This document shows positions 33,725 to 42,869 of a stretch of 64,000 nt of DNA, piece by piece. The translations under genes and the position numbers were made by a program. The DNA lies in assembly GCA_963664945.1 (NCBI GenBank), contig OY761822.1, forward strand, positions 806,001 to 870,000. Direction: 5' to 3'. Source of the stretch: UBA6522 sp963664945. Lineage in GTDB: Bacteria > Pseudomonadota > Gammaproteobacteria > Steroidobacterales > Rariloculaceae. Positions within the stretch are counted from its first letter, which is position 1, and each line of letters begins with the position of its first letter. The notes below the pieces were generated by a model. The model made no database searches and was not told where the DNA came from. It was given only the letters and a program-made list of their open reading frames with translations.

Positions 33725-33862
33725 CTTGAAACTGTGTTGCCACTTGTCTTTCGGTAGTTCCGGACCGGACAATGGAATCTCACCAGCTCGGTCGGAATAT
33801 TTGACCGTAATCGGCTGACTTTCCCCCGGTTGGCAAGAATTTCGGATCAAGTCAAGGGCGCA

Positions 33863-34777
33863 TCAACCGGGCTCGACCTCCCGCAAATGCCGCGCGACCG
33901 CAATACCGGCGCCGGCCCATCCGAGGAATCCTCCCACTCCCAGCAGCCAGGCCGCATCGGACAGGCTGAGCCCCGCGAGACGGTAGTCCGATCCGTACAG
34001 CTCCATCAGCGCGCGGGCCGGTGAGGCGACCAGGCCCAGCCCGAGGATGACGATCAGCGCAGCGAGTACGCCCGCGCCGAAGCCGTAGCAGAGTCCCAGG
34101 TAGAGAAAGGGACGCCGTATATAGCCGTCGCTGCCGCCAACCAGCTTGATGATTTCGATCTCTTCCCGGCGATTGCCGATCTCGAGGCGGATCGTGTTGC
34201 CGATGACGACGATCACCGCCAGGCCGAGCAGCACCGTGGTGACGTCCACCACGCGCCGCGCCAGATCCAGAATCGCCCGCAATCGTTCCAGCCACTCCGT
34301 ATCGAGCTGCACCAGGGCGGTTTCCTCCAGCGTATCCAGTTCCTCAACGAGCCGATCGAGGTCGGCGCCCGTGCCTGCCGGACGCACGATGAGCGCGTGG
34401 GGCAGCGGATTCTCGTCCAGCAGGTCCAGCGCTTCGCCAAATCCCGAGTAGGCGCGGAATTCCGCCAGCGCGTCGGACCGGCTGAGCAGCTCGGCGCGCT
34501 CCACGTCGTTTCGTTGCCCGACCTGCCGAGCGAGCGCTTCGGCAGCCGTCTCTTCGACGGCCATCTCGAGATACACCGTAAAGTCCGCGGCCCCTTGCCA
34601 GGTACCGCTGAGCGCGCGCGCGTTGTCCACCATTACGCGCAGTCCGGCGGGTACGACCAGGGCGATGGCGATGACAAGGACGGTCATGAGGCTGCCCAGC
34701 GGCCGGTCAACCACTCGGGCGACGGCGCCGGTCAGGTTTTCGAGATGCAATGTCAGGTAGCGGGCGATCGCGTTCAT
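33863..34777 (-). CDS. ftsX: cell division protein FtsX
   Basis: A 304-residue inner-membrane protein. The first membrane helix is SLMTVLVIAIALVVPAGL, followed by a large periplasmic domain (residues ~50-170) and three more helices (TTVLLGLAVIVVIGN, GLCYGFGAGVLAALIVILG, LLGVGGFLGWAGAGIAV). With FtsE it forms an ABC-type complex that controls septal peptidoglycan hydrolases. Its ATG overlaps the ftsE stop (ATGA). rpoH, which usually follows ftsX, is ~13 kb away here. Confidence 0.94.
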   Translation of the reverse strand: MNAIARYLTLHLENLTGAVARVVDRPLGSLMTVLVIAIALVVPAGLRVMVDNARALSGTWQGAADFTVYLEMAVEETAAEALARQVGQRNDVERAELLSRSDALAEFRAYSGFGEALDLLDENPLPHALIVRPAGTGADLDRLVEELDTLEETALVQLDTEWLERLRAILDLARRVVDVTTVLLGLAVIVVIGNTIRLEIGNRREEIEIIKLVGGSDGYIRRPFLYLGLCYGFGAGVLAALIVILGLGLVASPARALMELYGSDYRLAGLSLSDAAWLLGVGGFLGWAGAGIAVARHLREVEPG

Positions 34778-35457
34778 GCCGGTTCTTCAGAGGGGCCCGC
34801 ATCGGGGCTCGCCAATCTCCCGGCCTCGAGATAGAGCCGCCGGTAACTCATTCCGCTGATCAGCTCAAGGTCGTGGGTGGCGATGAGTACGGTGGCGCCC
34901 ACGTCGTTGAAGCGCCCGAACAGGCGCATGATCTCCAGCGAGAGCAGCGGGTCGAGGTTGCCGGTGGGTTCGTCGGCGATGACCAACTCCGGCCGGCTGG
35001 CAACGGCTCTGGCAATGCCGACGCGCTGCTGCTCACCGGAGGAGAGGGACAGCGGGAACTGGTTCTCGTAGCGCAGCAGCCCCACCTGGTCCAGCGCCGC
35101 GCGTACCCGTCCACTCAGTTCGCGGCGCCGCAACGACGAAATCATCAACGGCAGCGCCACGTTGTCGAATACCGTGCGGTCGTGCAGCAGCTTGTGATCC
35201 TGAAAGACGATGCCGATTCTGCGCCTGAACAGCGGAATGCGGCGGCGCGGGATTCGCGCGGTATTCTGGTTGGACACCAGGACCGTTCCCCTCGTGGGCC
35301 TTTCGATCAGCGCGACCAGCTTCAGCAGCGTGCTCTTGCCAGCGCCCGACGGACCGGTCAGGAAGGCCATTTCGCCCTTTTCGAGGCGGAAGGTGACCCC
35401 GGAGAGGGCCTCTCTTCCCGCAGGATAGCGCTTACGCACGTTCTCGAATCGGATCAT
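34774..35457 (-). CDS. ftsE: cell division ATP-binding protein FtsE
   Basis: A 227-residue ABC ATPase. Walker A GPSGAGKSTLLKL, Q-loop IGIVFQDHKLL, signature LSSGEQQRVGIARA, Walker B LVIADEPTGNLDP, and switch His in IATHDLELI. N-terminal MIRFENVRKRYPAG is typical of FtsE. It partners FtsX at the division site. ftsY, normally upstream, is not in this window. Confidence 0.96.
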   Translation of the reverse strand: MIRFENVRKRYPAGREALSGVTFRLEKGEMAFLTGPSGAGKSTLLKLVALIERPTRGTVLVSNQNTARIPRRRIPLFRRRIGIVFQDHKLLHDRTVFDNVALPLMISSLRRRELSGRVRAALDQVGLLRYENQFPLSLSSGEQQRVGIARAVASRPELVIADEPTGNLDPLLSLEIMRLFGRFNDVGATVLIATHDLELISGMSYRRLYLEAGRLASPDAGPSEEPA

Positions 35458-35516
35458 AATCGCGGCATTATACTGGCGCGCGGAGCCGCCACGGCGGCGG
35501 CGTCAGGTGAAGATCG

Positions 35517-36107
35517 ATGCAAAGCGGAAGGCGGACGGGGTCCACCGGCGTACGTATCGTCGGCGGCCGGTGGCGGGGCCGGCACCTGGCGGTTCCCGCG
35601 GGTACCGGCGTGCGACCCACCCCCGACCGCGTGCGCGAAACGCTGTTCAACTGGCTTGGTCCTTCGCTGCCGGGTGCGCGATGTCTGGATCTCTTCGCCG
35701 GTACCGGGGTGCTCGGCCTGGAAGCACTGTCCCGCGGCGCCACAGGGACAACGTTTGTGGAGCGCGACCCCGTTCTGGTGCGGACACTTGAGGAGCGCAT
35801 GACCGACCTGTCGGCGGAGGCGAATGTGTTTCGCGGCGATGCGCTTGAATTTCTCGCGTCGCGGCCGCAGCGTCCATTCGATGTGGTTTTTGTGGATCCG
35901 CCCTACTCCATGGGCGTGACGCAAGTGCTGGAGAAGCTTGCCGGCTGGCTCGGACCGGAGCATCTGGTCTACGTCGAGCGCCCCCTGGGAGGTAGCGGAC
36001 ATTCATTGGAAGAAGCGCTCGCAGCCGTCCCCCATGCGCGCCTGGTGAAGCAGGGCAGGGCCGCGAGAGTGGCATTCGGGCTGCTTCGGCTGGCGGGCGC
36101 GGAGTAG
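35517..36107 (+). CDS. rsmD: 16S rRNA (guanine966-N2)-methyltransferase RsmD
   Basis: A 196-residue protein. RIVGGRWRGRHLAVP and RPTPDRVRETLFNWL are RsmD family signatures; SAM-binding motif I is DLFAGTGVLGLEALSRGA and the catalytic motif is VFVDPPYSMG. It is divergent from ftsEX, and coaD follows 34 bp on, a common pairing. Confidence 0.95.
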   Translation: MQSGRRTGSTGVRIVGGRWRGRHLAVPAGTGVRPTPDRVRETLFNWLGPSLPGARCLDLFAGTGVLGLEALSRGATGTTFVERDPVLVRTLEERMTDLSAEANVFRGDALEFLASRPQRPFDVVFVDPPYSMGVTQVLEKLAGWLGPEHLVYVERPLGGSGHSLEEALAAVPHARLVKQGRAARVAFGLLRLAGAE

Positions 36108-36141
36108 AATAGCGGCTTTCGTCCCATGGTCCTCCTGCAAG

Positions 36142-36624
36142 ATGAATGTAGCAGCAGTGTATCCCGGCACCTTCGACCCCGTCACCCTGGGGCACGAGGA
36201 CCTGTTGCACCGGGCGGCTGTCCTGTTCGACAAGGTGGTCGTTGCCGTTGCAGCCAGTCCGGGGAAGTCGCCGCTGTTCAGCCTCGAGGAACGACTTGAA
36301 CTGGCCGGCGAAGCATTTCGGGACATGCCCGCCGTGACCGTTACGGGATACGTGGGATTGACCGTCGACTTTGCGCGCGGCCATGGGCTGCGAGCGATCA
36401 TCCGCGGGTTGCGGGCGGTGTCGGATTTCGAGCACGAGATTCAGCTCGCTGCCACGAACCGCCAATTGACCCGGGAAGTGGAAACCGTATTCCTGACGCC
36501 CACCGAGCAATATACGTTCGTTTCCTCCAGTCTTGTGCGGGAGGTCGCACAGCTTGGAGGAGACGTGTCCGCCTTTGTACGGCCCCATGTCGTCGCGGCC
36601 CTGAGGCGAAAATTCGGAGACTGA
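36142..36624 (+). CDS. coaD: phosphopantetheine adenylyltransferase CoaD
   Basis: A 160-residue protein. The nucleotidyltransferase motif is YPGTFDPVTLGHEDLL (T-x-G-H), with IIRGLRAVSDFEHE and the closing TFVSSSLVREVAQLGGD. It adds AMP to 4'-phosphopantetheine, the next-but-last step of CoA synthesis after CoaBC (27533). Its TGA overlaps the ggt ATG (TGATG). Confidence 0.97.
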   Translation: MNVAAVYPGTFDPVTLGHEDLLHRAAVLFDKVVVAVAASPGKSPLFSLEERLELAGEAFRDMPAVTVTGYVGLTVDFARGHGLRAIIRGLRAVSDFEHEIQLAATNRQLTREVETVFLTPTEQYTFVSSSLVREVAQLGGDVSAFVRPHVVAALRRKFGD

Positions 36625-38309
36625 TGCATATGAAGAAGCTTAATCGGCTGCTGGCGCCGGTACTGCTGCTGTGGGTGGTTGCGGCCACTGCCCAGACACC
36701 GGATCGGGCTGCTGTGGCGAGTGCGAACCCGCTGGCAAGCGAAGCGGGAATCGCGGTTCTTGCGCAGGGCGGCAACGCTTTCGACGCCGCGGTCGCGGTG
36801 AGTGCCGCGCTGGGAGTTGTGGAACCCTACGGGTCGGGATTCGGCGGGGGCGGTTTCTTCCTGTTGCATCGAGCCTCCGACGGCCTGCAGGTGATGATCG
36901 ATGGGCGCGAAACGGCGCCCGGCGCCGCACACGAGGATATGTACCTCGACGAGGCCGGCGATCCCATCCCAGGGGCGTCCCGCAACGGTCCGCTGGCGGC
37001 CGGGATACCCGGTTTGCCCGCGGCCCTGGTTCACCTGGCCGAGAATTACGGGCGTCTGCCGCTCGAAGAGTCGCTGGCGCCGGCGATCCGATACGCCGAG
37101 GAGGGATTCCCGGCCCATGCGGAGCTGGTTCGCAGGCTGCCTCGCGGAGCGCCCTCCATGAGTGAGGCTGCGAGGGACGTATTTGCCCCGGGGGGCGAAA
37201 TCCCCGTAGCGGGTGAAACACTGAAGCAGCCACAGCTTGCGGCCACGATGCGAACTCTGGCGCAGCAAGGTCACGACGGGTTTTACGATGGGGCCGTGGC
37301 TCGCATGCTGGTCGACGGCGTGCAGCAGGCGGGCGGTATCTGGAGCGCCGAGGATCTGTTGAATTACCGGGTGGTGGAGCGAGAGCCGCTGGTCGGCAAG
37401 TATCACGATGTCACCATCACGACCGCGCCGCCGCCATCGGCCGGCGGTGTGGCGCTGATCAACATGTTCAACATGCTCGAGGGTTACGAACTCGCAAACA
37501 TGGACCGGGTCACCCGGACCCATCTGCTGACCGAGATCATGCGTCGCGCCTACCGGGATCGCGGCCCCTACCTGGGCGACCCCGATTTCATCGACATCCC
37601 CCTGGAGACCCTGACTCATCCATTCTACGCAGCGGGCCAGAGGACGAGTCTGCGGATCGACCGCGCCACGCCCAGCGACAGCCTGCCCGGGATTCAGCCC
37701 GCCGGCTCCGGCGGCGGGCCGCAGACCAGCCATTTCTCGGTGCTGGACCGGGAAGGCAACATGGTCGCGGCGACGCAGACCATCAATTTCGGTTTCGGCG
37801 GCGGTTTCATGGCTCCGGGGACGGGCGTGCTGCTCAACAATGAAATGGACGATTTCTCGATGAAGCCCGGCCAGCCGAACGGTTATCAGCTCCTGAGCGC
37901 CGAAGCCAACAGCATTCAGCCCGGCAAGCGGATGCTCTCCAGCATGACGCCCACGGTTCTCCGCACCGAGTACGGGGCCGCCCTGCTTGGATCGCCGGGC
38001 GGCAGTCAGATCATCACGATCGTATTCCTGGCGAGTCTTGCATGGACCGAAGGCGCGGATGCGCAAACCATGGCGTCCAATCCCCGCTTTCACCATCAGT
38101 ACTTTCCCGACCGGCTCATGTTCGAGCCCGATGCGCTCACCGCCGGGGAAGAGGAGGCGCTGGCGGGCCTTGGCCACAACCTGGCCCGCAGCCGGCAACT
38201 GAGGGGCAACGGCAATCTGCAGATCGTCACCTGGGATATCGCGAGCGGTGCGGTGGATGCGGCCTCGGACCCGCGCGGTGTCGGCGAGCCGAGATTTTCT
38301 GGCCCTTGA
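36624..38309 (+). CDS. ggt: gamma-glutamyltransferase
   Basis: A 561-residue exported protein: signal peptide LLAPVLLLWVVAATAQT, then ASANPLASEAGIAVLAQGGNAFDAAVA. The autoprocessing Thr is in GGPQTSHFSVLD, which starts the small subunit; GSPGGSQIITIV is the substrate-binding loop. GGT cleaves glutathione and transfers glutamyl groups in the periplasm. It is translationally coupled to coaD. The usual T-T-H at the processing site is T-S-H here. Confidence 0.9.
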   Translation: MHMKKLNRLLAPVLLLWVVAATAQTPDRAAVASANPLASEAGIAVLAQGGNAFDAAVAVSAALGVVEPYGSGFGGGGFFLLHRASDGLQVMIDGRETAPGAAHEDMYLDEAGDPIPGASRNGPLAAGIPGLPAALVHLAENYGRLPLEESLAPAIRYAEEGFPAHAELVRRLPRGAPSMSEAARDVFAPGGEIPVAGETLKQPQLAATMRTLAQQGHDGFYDGAVARMLVDGVQQAGGIWSAEDLLNYRVVEREPLVGKYHDVTITTAPPPSAGGVALINMFNMLEGYELANMDRVTRTHLLTEIMRRAYRDRGPYLGDPDFIDIPLETLTHPFYAAGQRTSLRIDRATPSDSLPGIQPAGSGGGPQTSHFSVLDREGNMVAATQTINFGFGGGFMAPGTGVLLNNEMDDFSMKPGQPNGYQLLSAEANSIQPGKRMLSSMTPTVLRTEYGAALLGSPGGSQIITIVFLASLAWTEGADAQTMASNPRFHHQYFPDRLMFEPDALTAGEEEALAGLGHNLARSRQLRGNGNLQIVTWDIASGAVDAASDPRGVGEPRFSGP

Positions 38310-38500
38310 TCAAATTGCCTTTGAGCATGGCTGGCAGGAAATCCGCCATTTGCACAAATGATTATGGCAGGGACGTGAAAGAATATGGATGGTGTATCAG
38401 TGTAAGCGGGCAATGTGTAAGCGGGAAATTTGAGCCGTTATTGTCGCGGGTCTGATTTTGTCGTTTCCTTTGTCGTTTCATGACGAAGGAGGATGACTGG

Positions 38501-38800
38501 ATGAACGGAGTAACGCGGGTAACGGTTCGCCGTTCGGCGGAGGAATGGAGTGCGATCATGTCGCGGTTCGAGCGAAGCGGTCTGACACCGGGGCGTTTTG
38601 CGCGTCGGAGTCGCTGGCGCCGAGCACATTTTCGTTGTGGCGGCGCAAGCTGCGGCGCTCGGCGGAGGGGAGCGGGGCGAACGGCGCGGCGCGGTTCGAT
38701 GTCCTTCAGCGCATCGACCGCCACCCGGCCAAACGCGTCATCGAATTGACGCCGCGAGTCTGGAAGGAACTGTTCGCCGAGAACCCCTTGCGATCCGACC
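38501..38800 (+). pseudogene. IS66-family TnpA remnant, frameshifted
   Basis: Frame 2 reads VRRSAEEWSAIMSRFERSGLTPG, then one base is lost and frame 1 continues AFCASESLAPSTFSLWRRKLRR, together the IS66 accessory protein TnpA (helix-turn-helix type). No tnpB or transposase follows. A run of 13 C ends the region (38818-38830). It marks the left edge of the second island. Confidence 0.65.
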
Positions 38801-38889
38801 TCGACCGAGTCCGGGATCCCCCCCCCCCCCGCTCATTAGGCGACGAAAGTCCAGAACGGTCTCGTTTGCCCGCTTATACCAAGCACGCA

Positions 38890-39309
38890 CTATGACCTAA
38901 GATGATCAACTTCGATTCTGGCTCTACAGTTAACAGCACTAGAATTACGGAGCGTAGTAAATCCATATGGAATAGCAAAAAATGTGTAATTACGAACGGT
39001 TGCATGCTTGACTACAGATATGTCGCCCGTTGGAAAAAGCGAAGGATAAGATTGCTCATCCAAACTAAATTCCCTTTCCTCGATTAACGAATCATTACGT
39101 GTAACATGAATTATTTTCGAATGGCGAACAAAAAACCGCCACGTAGGATATTCCATGCATATATCTATCGTATCAAAAACCTCATCTAGAATTGACTGAT
39201 CTTCAGTAGAATAGTCATAGGTGACGTCACCCAAAATTGATGGGATATAGATTCCTAACGTGGCAAATAAGAATATCAGAGGCGCATACAATATCACTCG
39301 AGAATTCAT
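38890..39309 (-). CDS. AT-rich unknown membrane-anchored protein
   Basis: About 139 residues from Met 39309. A transmembrane helix at ~residues 5-25 (VILYAPLIFLFATLGIYIP) precedes a soluble domain with no known motif (EYPTWRFFVRHSKIIHVTR, FFAIPYGFTTL). The open frame extends upstream to 39414. Base composition is clearly AT-richer than the neighbours, which suggests recent transfer. No family recognised. Confidence 0.45.
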   Translation of the reverse strand: MNSRVILYAPLIFLFATLGIYIPSILGDVTYDYSTEDQSILDEVFDTIDICMEYPTWRFFVRHSKIIHVTRNDSLIEEREFSLDEQSYPSLFPTGDISVVKHATVRNYTFFAIPYGFTTLRNSSAVNCRARIEVDHLRS

Positions 39310-39475
39310 ATCCAAGAATATTTTCAGGAAATGACCCAAGGCTTGTCCACCGGAAATACGAGTCCATGTACTGGGCTCCGTCATAGTAGAGGTCTCCCCT
39401 TGATGGCCTGACACTAGTGTCCCCCGCTACCGGAAGCATCATCATAGCCACAAAAAGAAGGGTTACGTTGCCCAT
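39227..39475 (-). CDS. small AT-rich secreted-protein candidate
   Basis: An 82-residue frame starting MGNVTLLFVAMMMLPVAGDT, a plausible signal peptide, then SRGDLYYDGAQYMDSYF. Its last third overlaps the gene at 38890-39309 in another frame, so one may be spurious or the two are overlapping genes of one operon. Nothing identifies a function. Confidence 0.3.
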   Translation of the reverse strand: MGNVTLLFVAMMMLPVAGDTSVRPSRGDLYYDGAQYMDSYFRWTSLGSFPENILGYEFSSDIVCASDILICHVRNLYPINFG

Positions 39476-39512
39476 ATTTGAGCGTCCAAATTGAGTTTGG
39501 TTTCTTACCATA

Positions 39513-42377
39513 TTACACGCATTTGTCCGAATTGATCGCCAGCAGATCCGCCAACGCCTGGTCTTCGGAAATCCCCGCATCCCACCCGTAGGCCACCGCG
39601 ACAGCGGCATCGAGTACCGCGTGGGCATCGGCGAGCCATTGCGGGCGGGCATTGTAAAGGTTGGTCAGCGTGCGGGAGTTGAGTTCCTTCGCCGCCGCTT
39701 CGTCGCGAGCGACCCGGCGCCTAGGATAGCCCGACGCCGGTTCGTCTGGTTCGTCCACCCACTCGACCCATTCGGGCGGATTGAGCCAGCGGTCGCGAAG
39801 CTGGACCAATCGCCGTGCGGCCTCAGCGATGGCGACGGCGCGCGGGTCTGTAGCGTTGTCTGCGGCGGAAATGTTGGGAGTGAGGCCGTCCGGGAAGGGG
39901 AAGGTCCCGAAAGTGGTGGTCGGTGTATAGCGTGGCCGGTCTTCCAGGCTGGTTCCGAGCCTGAGCGACCACGCCTCGTGAAACCGGCTGTGCAGGATGC
40001 CGAAGGTCACGTCGTCGTCTCGGGCGATGACGATCAACTGATGGTCCGGGCAGACGCCTGCATCTAACCAGACGAACAGCCGGTGCTTCGAAACGGTTGG
40101 CGTCGCAATGAAGCGAGAAAGGCCGTCGAGCGCCCGGTGCAAGCCCTGTCTCGGCTCGACATGCCGCCACCAGTAGACGCGATAAGCTTTCCGGCGGTTC
40201 CGCTGCCGCATCGGCCAGACGTGCTCCTTGACGTGCCCGAAGGGCGCTTCGTAGAGTGCGGCGTCCGCTGCCGACATCTCCCATCCGAAATCAACAATCC
40301 ACTTGCCCGCCGGGCGGCGGGTTACATCCATTCCGTTGACCCAGGGTTTCAGAACATCGGCATTGGGCCGCCCGTTCGGATTGGCGGGCAGGCGGAGCCA
40401 CTCCCGGGCGACATCGCCGGGCACGTCGAACGGTCCGCCCTTGGTGTCACCCATGAAGGCAACCCCGCTGTTCGCCGGGATGCGCCTTGCCCCGGTCAGG
40501 TCGATCCCGACCCCGCCGCTCCTGGCCGTGAGGTCGGTATGGATGTCGTCCACGGGCTCCCCGTTCAGGAACTTCCCCTTGCTGCAAGTGTCGCCCGCTT
40601 CGGAGAAGCAGATCAGAGAAACTCGCACCGCCGCCCCGTCGATCATCCACGGTTCATCCGCCCAGGCATCGAAAATCGGGCATCCGTCGGTCGCGGCCTG
40701 CAAGGCTCCGCGGTTCGCGCCACCGCGTATCGAGTTCGTGGCGACCAGCCCGACGCGCTGCGTCATGCCTGCCGAGACCTGCTCGCCCGCCTTCACGAAC
40801 CAGTAGCAGACGAGATCCGCTTCCGCCGGCACACGCCCCTTCCACGAGTCAAACATCCGGGAGACGTATTCCTCGCCCAACCCGCCGATCAGCAACTTGC
40901 CGCCGAGGAACGGCGGGTTGCCGATCACGACATCGGCTTGCGGCCAGTCCGGTTCACTTCCGTCCGTCGCGACGATCGCGTCCCTGCATTCGATGGTATC
41001 GAGCGGTTCCAGAATCGGGTTGGCCGAGTTGCTGAACCCGTTGCGCCGCATCCACTGGATTTCGCCGATCCACACCGACACGCGGGCAAGTTCCGCCGCA
41101 TAGGCGTTGATCTCGATGCCCCTCACGTTCGCGGGACCGACCGTCGGAAACCCGCGCGCGAGGCCGAGTGTCTCGGCTTCCAGCTGGACGCGGTGCTCGA
41201 TGTCCTTCAGCGCGTGCAGCGCAAGGTACAGAAAGTTTCCCGAACCACAGGCCGGGTCGAGCACGGTGAATTGCCGCAACCGTTCGAGGAAGGTGCGCAG
41301 CATCCGATCCGCTTGTCGCCGTAGCCGTGTTTGCGCTGCGGAAGATTTCGCGGCATCCGCGCGTTCGAGCTTATCCCGGAGCTCTGCCTTCACCGCCCCC
41401 CACTCCGCGAGCAGGGGCCGAACGATCACAGGATCGACAATGCGCATGATCTTATCGCGGTCGGTGTAGTGCGCTCCCAGTTGCGGGCGCTTGTCGGGGT
41501 CGAGGCCGCGCTCGAACAGCGTGCCGAGGATCGACGGGTCGATTTCCGACCAATCGAGTGTCGCAGCCCTGAGCGCCGTCTCGATCCCCTCATCGTCAAG
41601 CGGCAGCGCGGTGTCATCGTCGAACAGGCCGCCGTTGAACCAGGCCACCCGCTCGAACCCGACGTCCCCGCCCGTGGCCATCGCGCCGAACAGGTGCCTG
41701 GCGTAAGCCTCGAATTTCGCAGGGTCGCCTCGCGAACGATCAAGCATCCGGGTGAACATGTCGTCGGGCAGCAGACCCATGTCCTCCGCGAACATGCAGA
41801 AGACCATCCGGTTGACGAAATGCGCGATCATTTCGGGATGATGACCCCGGTCCCGCAAACCTTGCGCGAGCTCCGCGAAGGTGGCCGCCGCGCGCTCCGT
41901 CACCGTCTGCCGTGTCTCGCCCGGACGCAGCCGCTCCGGGTCTGACATCGCCCACTTGAGCTTGTCGCGGAATGCGGCGTCGACGAGATCGTCGAGCGCG
42001 AATTCGTGCAGCATGCTCACGCAATTCGTCCAGTTGGTGCGAATGCGGAACCGCACCATGTCGGACACGATCAGCAGGGGCGGGTTTTCCAGCGCCAGGG
42101 CGTATTGGCGCAGCTGATTGAAAGCCGCGTCGAGATTCGCGTGCTTGCCCTTGTACTCCCAGGCAAAGCACCCGCGTTTCCACACGTCGGCCCAGCCGTC
42201 GCCGCCCGTGTCCTTGCGCGCGCCGCGCTCGAAGCAATACCATTCGCCCTTGGGGTCCGCGTCTGTTGGAGTCGGCTCGCCGAGCAAATGGCACAGGTCG
42301 ATGAAGTGCGATTGGGCCGCAGAGCGCTCCGTCAATTCGGAGGCCCGCCACTTTGCGATGAACGCGCCCGGCGTCAT
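39513..42377 (-). CDS. MmeI-like type II restriction-modification protein
   Basis: About 954 residues from Met 42377. The N-terminal nuclease of the PD-(D/E)XK class has GWADVWKRGCFAWEYKGKH (Asp, then Glu-x-Lys). A helical connector leads to an N6-adenine methyltransferase with motif I LDPACGSGNFLYL and catalytic motif IV VIGNPPFLGGK. The C-terminal ~350 residues would be the target-recognition part (WWRHVEPRQGLH, FGTFPFPDGL). Such fused enzymes both cut and methylate, so no separate partner is needed. Both active sites look intact. No frameshift was seen. Confidence 0.85.
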   Translation of the reverse strand: MTPGAFIAKWRASELTERSAAQSHFIDLCHLLGEPTPTDADPKGEWYCFERGARKDTGGDGWADVWKRGCFAWEYKGKHANLDAAFNQLRQYALALENPPLLIVSDMVRFRIRTNWTNCVSMLHEFALDDLVDAAFRDKLKWAMSDPERLRPGETRQTVTERAAATFAELAQGLRDRGHHPEMIAHFVNRMVFCMFAEDMGLLPDDMFTRMLDRSRGDPAKFEAYARHLFGAMATGGDVGFERVAWFNGGLFDDDTALPLDDEGIETALRAATLDWSEIDPSILGTLFERGLDPDKRPQLGAHYTDRDKIMRIVDPVIVRPLLAEWGAVKAELRDKLERADAAKSSAAQTRLRRQADRMLRTFLERLRQFTVLDPACGSGNFLYLALHALKDIEHRVQLEAETLGLARGFPTVGPANVRGIEINAYAAELARVSVWIGEIQWMRRNGFSNSANPILEPLDTIECRDAIVATDGSEPDWPQADVVIGNPPFLGGKLLIGGLGEEYVSRMFDSWKGRVPAEADLVCYWFVKAGEQVSAGMTQRVGLVATNSIRGGANRGALQAATDGCPIFDAWADEPWMIDGAAVRVSLICFSEAGDTCSKGKFLNGEPVDDIHTDLTARSGGVGIDLTGARRIPANSGVAFMGDTKGGPFDVPGDVAREWLRLPANPNGRPNADVLKPWVNGMDVTRRPAGKWIVDFGWEMSAADAALYEAPFGHVKEHVWPMRQRNRRKAYRVYWWRHVEPRQGLHRALDGLSRFIATPTVSKHRLFVWLDAGVCPDHQLIVIARDDDVTFGILHSRFHEAWSLRLGTSLEDRPRYTPTTTFGTFPFPDGLTPNISAADNATDPRAVAIAEAARRLVQLRDRWLNPPEWVEWVDEPDEPASGYPRRRVARDEAAAKELNSRTLTNLYNARPQWLADAHAVLDAAVAVAYGWDAGISEDQALADLLAINSDKCV

Positions 42378-42632
42378 CACGTGCGGCTGCTCGGACAGGC
42401 GGCGATGGTGGTTCGGATCATCCTGATCCCCCCTCAACGGTAATCTTCGGGCCGTAGTGTGCCAGACCGCACATCGCGCTGCGCCTCATGGGCGAACGTC
42501 ATGGCCCGAAATACCAAGGCGCGGTGATTCGTTCGCAGGTCTTCGGCGCAGCCGATTGCCGACAAACGGGACTTGCTTGGCCCGACGATAGCGACATGCT
42601 AGCATTTTGCCTACATCTGGAAGGGCCAAACA

Positions 42633-42869
42633 ATGGGCAACGTAACTATCCGAAACCTCGACGATCAGGTGATCGACGCGTTGAAGGCGCAGGCCAAAGC
42701 CAACCAGCGCTCGATGGAGGCGGAGCTGCGTCACCTGCTCACCCAGGAGGTCAACCCTCGCCTGCGTATGGCCGGTTTTCTCCGGCGCACCGCCCGGATC
42801 GCCCGAACCACCGCTGACGTGCCTCATACCGACAGTGTGGTTCTTCTCCGCCAGGACCGCGATCGGTGA
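42633..42869 (+). CDS. FitA-like ribbon-helix-helix antitoxin
   Basis: A 78-residue protein, MGNVTIRNLDDQVIDALKAQ and QRSMEAELRHLLTQEV, the standard FitA/VapB ribbon-helix-helix pattern, with a C-terminal tail for toxin binding. Its stop overlaps the GTG start of the following PIN gene (GTGA). Confidence 0.85.
   Translation: MGNVTIRNLDDQVIDALKAQAKANQRSMEAELRHLLTQEVNPRLRMAGFLRRTARIARTTADVPHTDSVVLLRQDRDR

Noticed and set aside
38310..38480. Possible fourth 122-bp element after ggt
   Set aside because: Only scattered words such as gcgggaaat resemble the element; neither terminal repeat nor target duplication is present.
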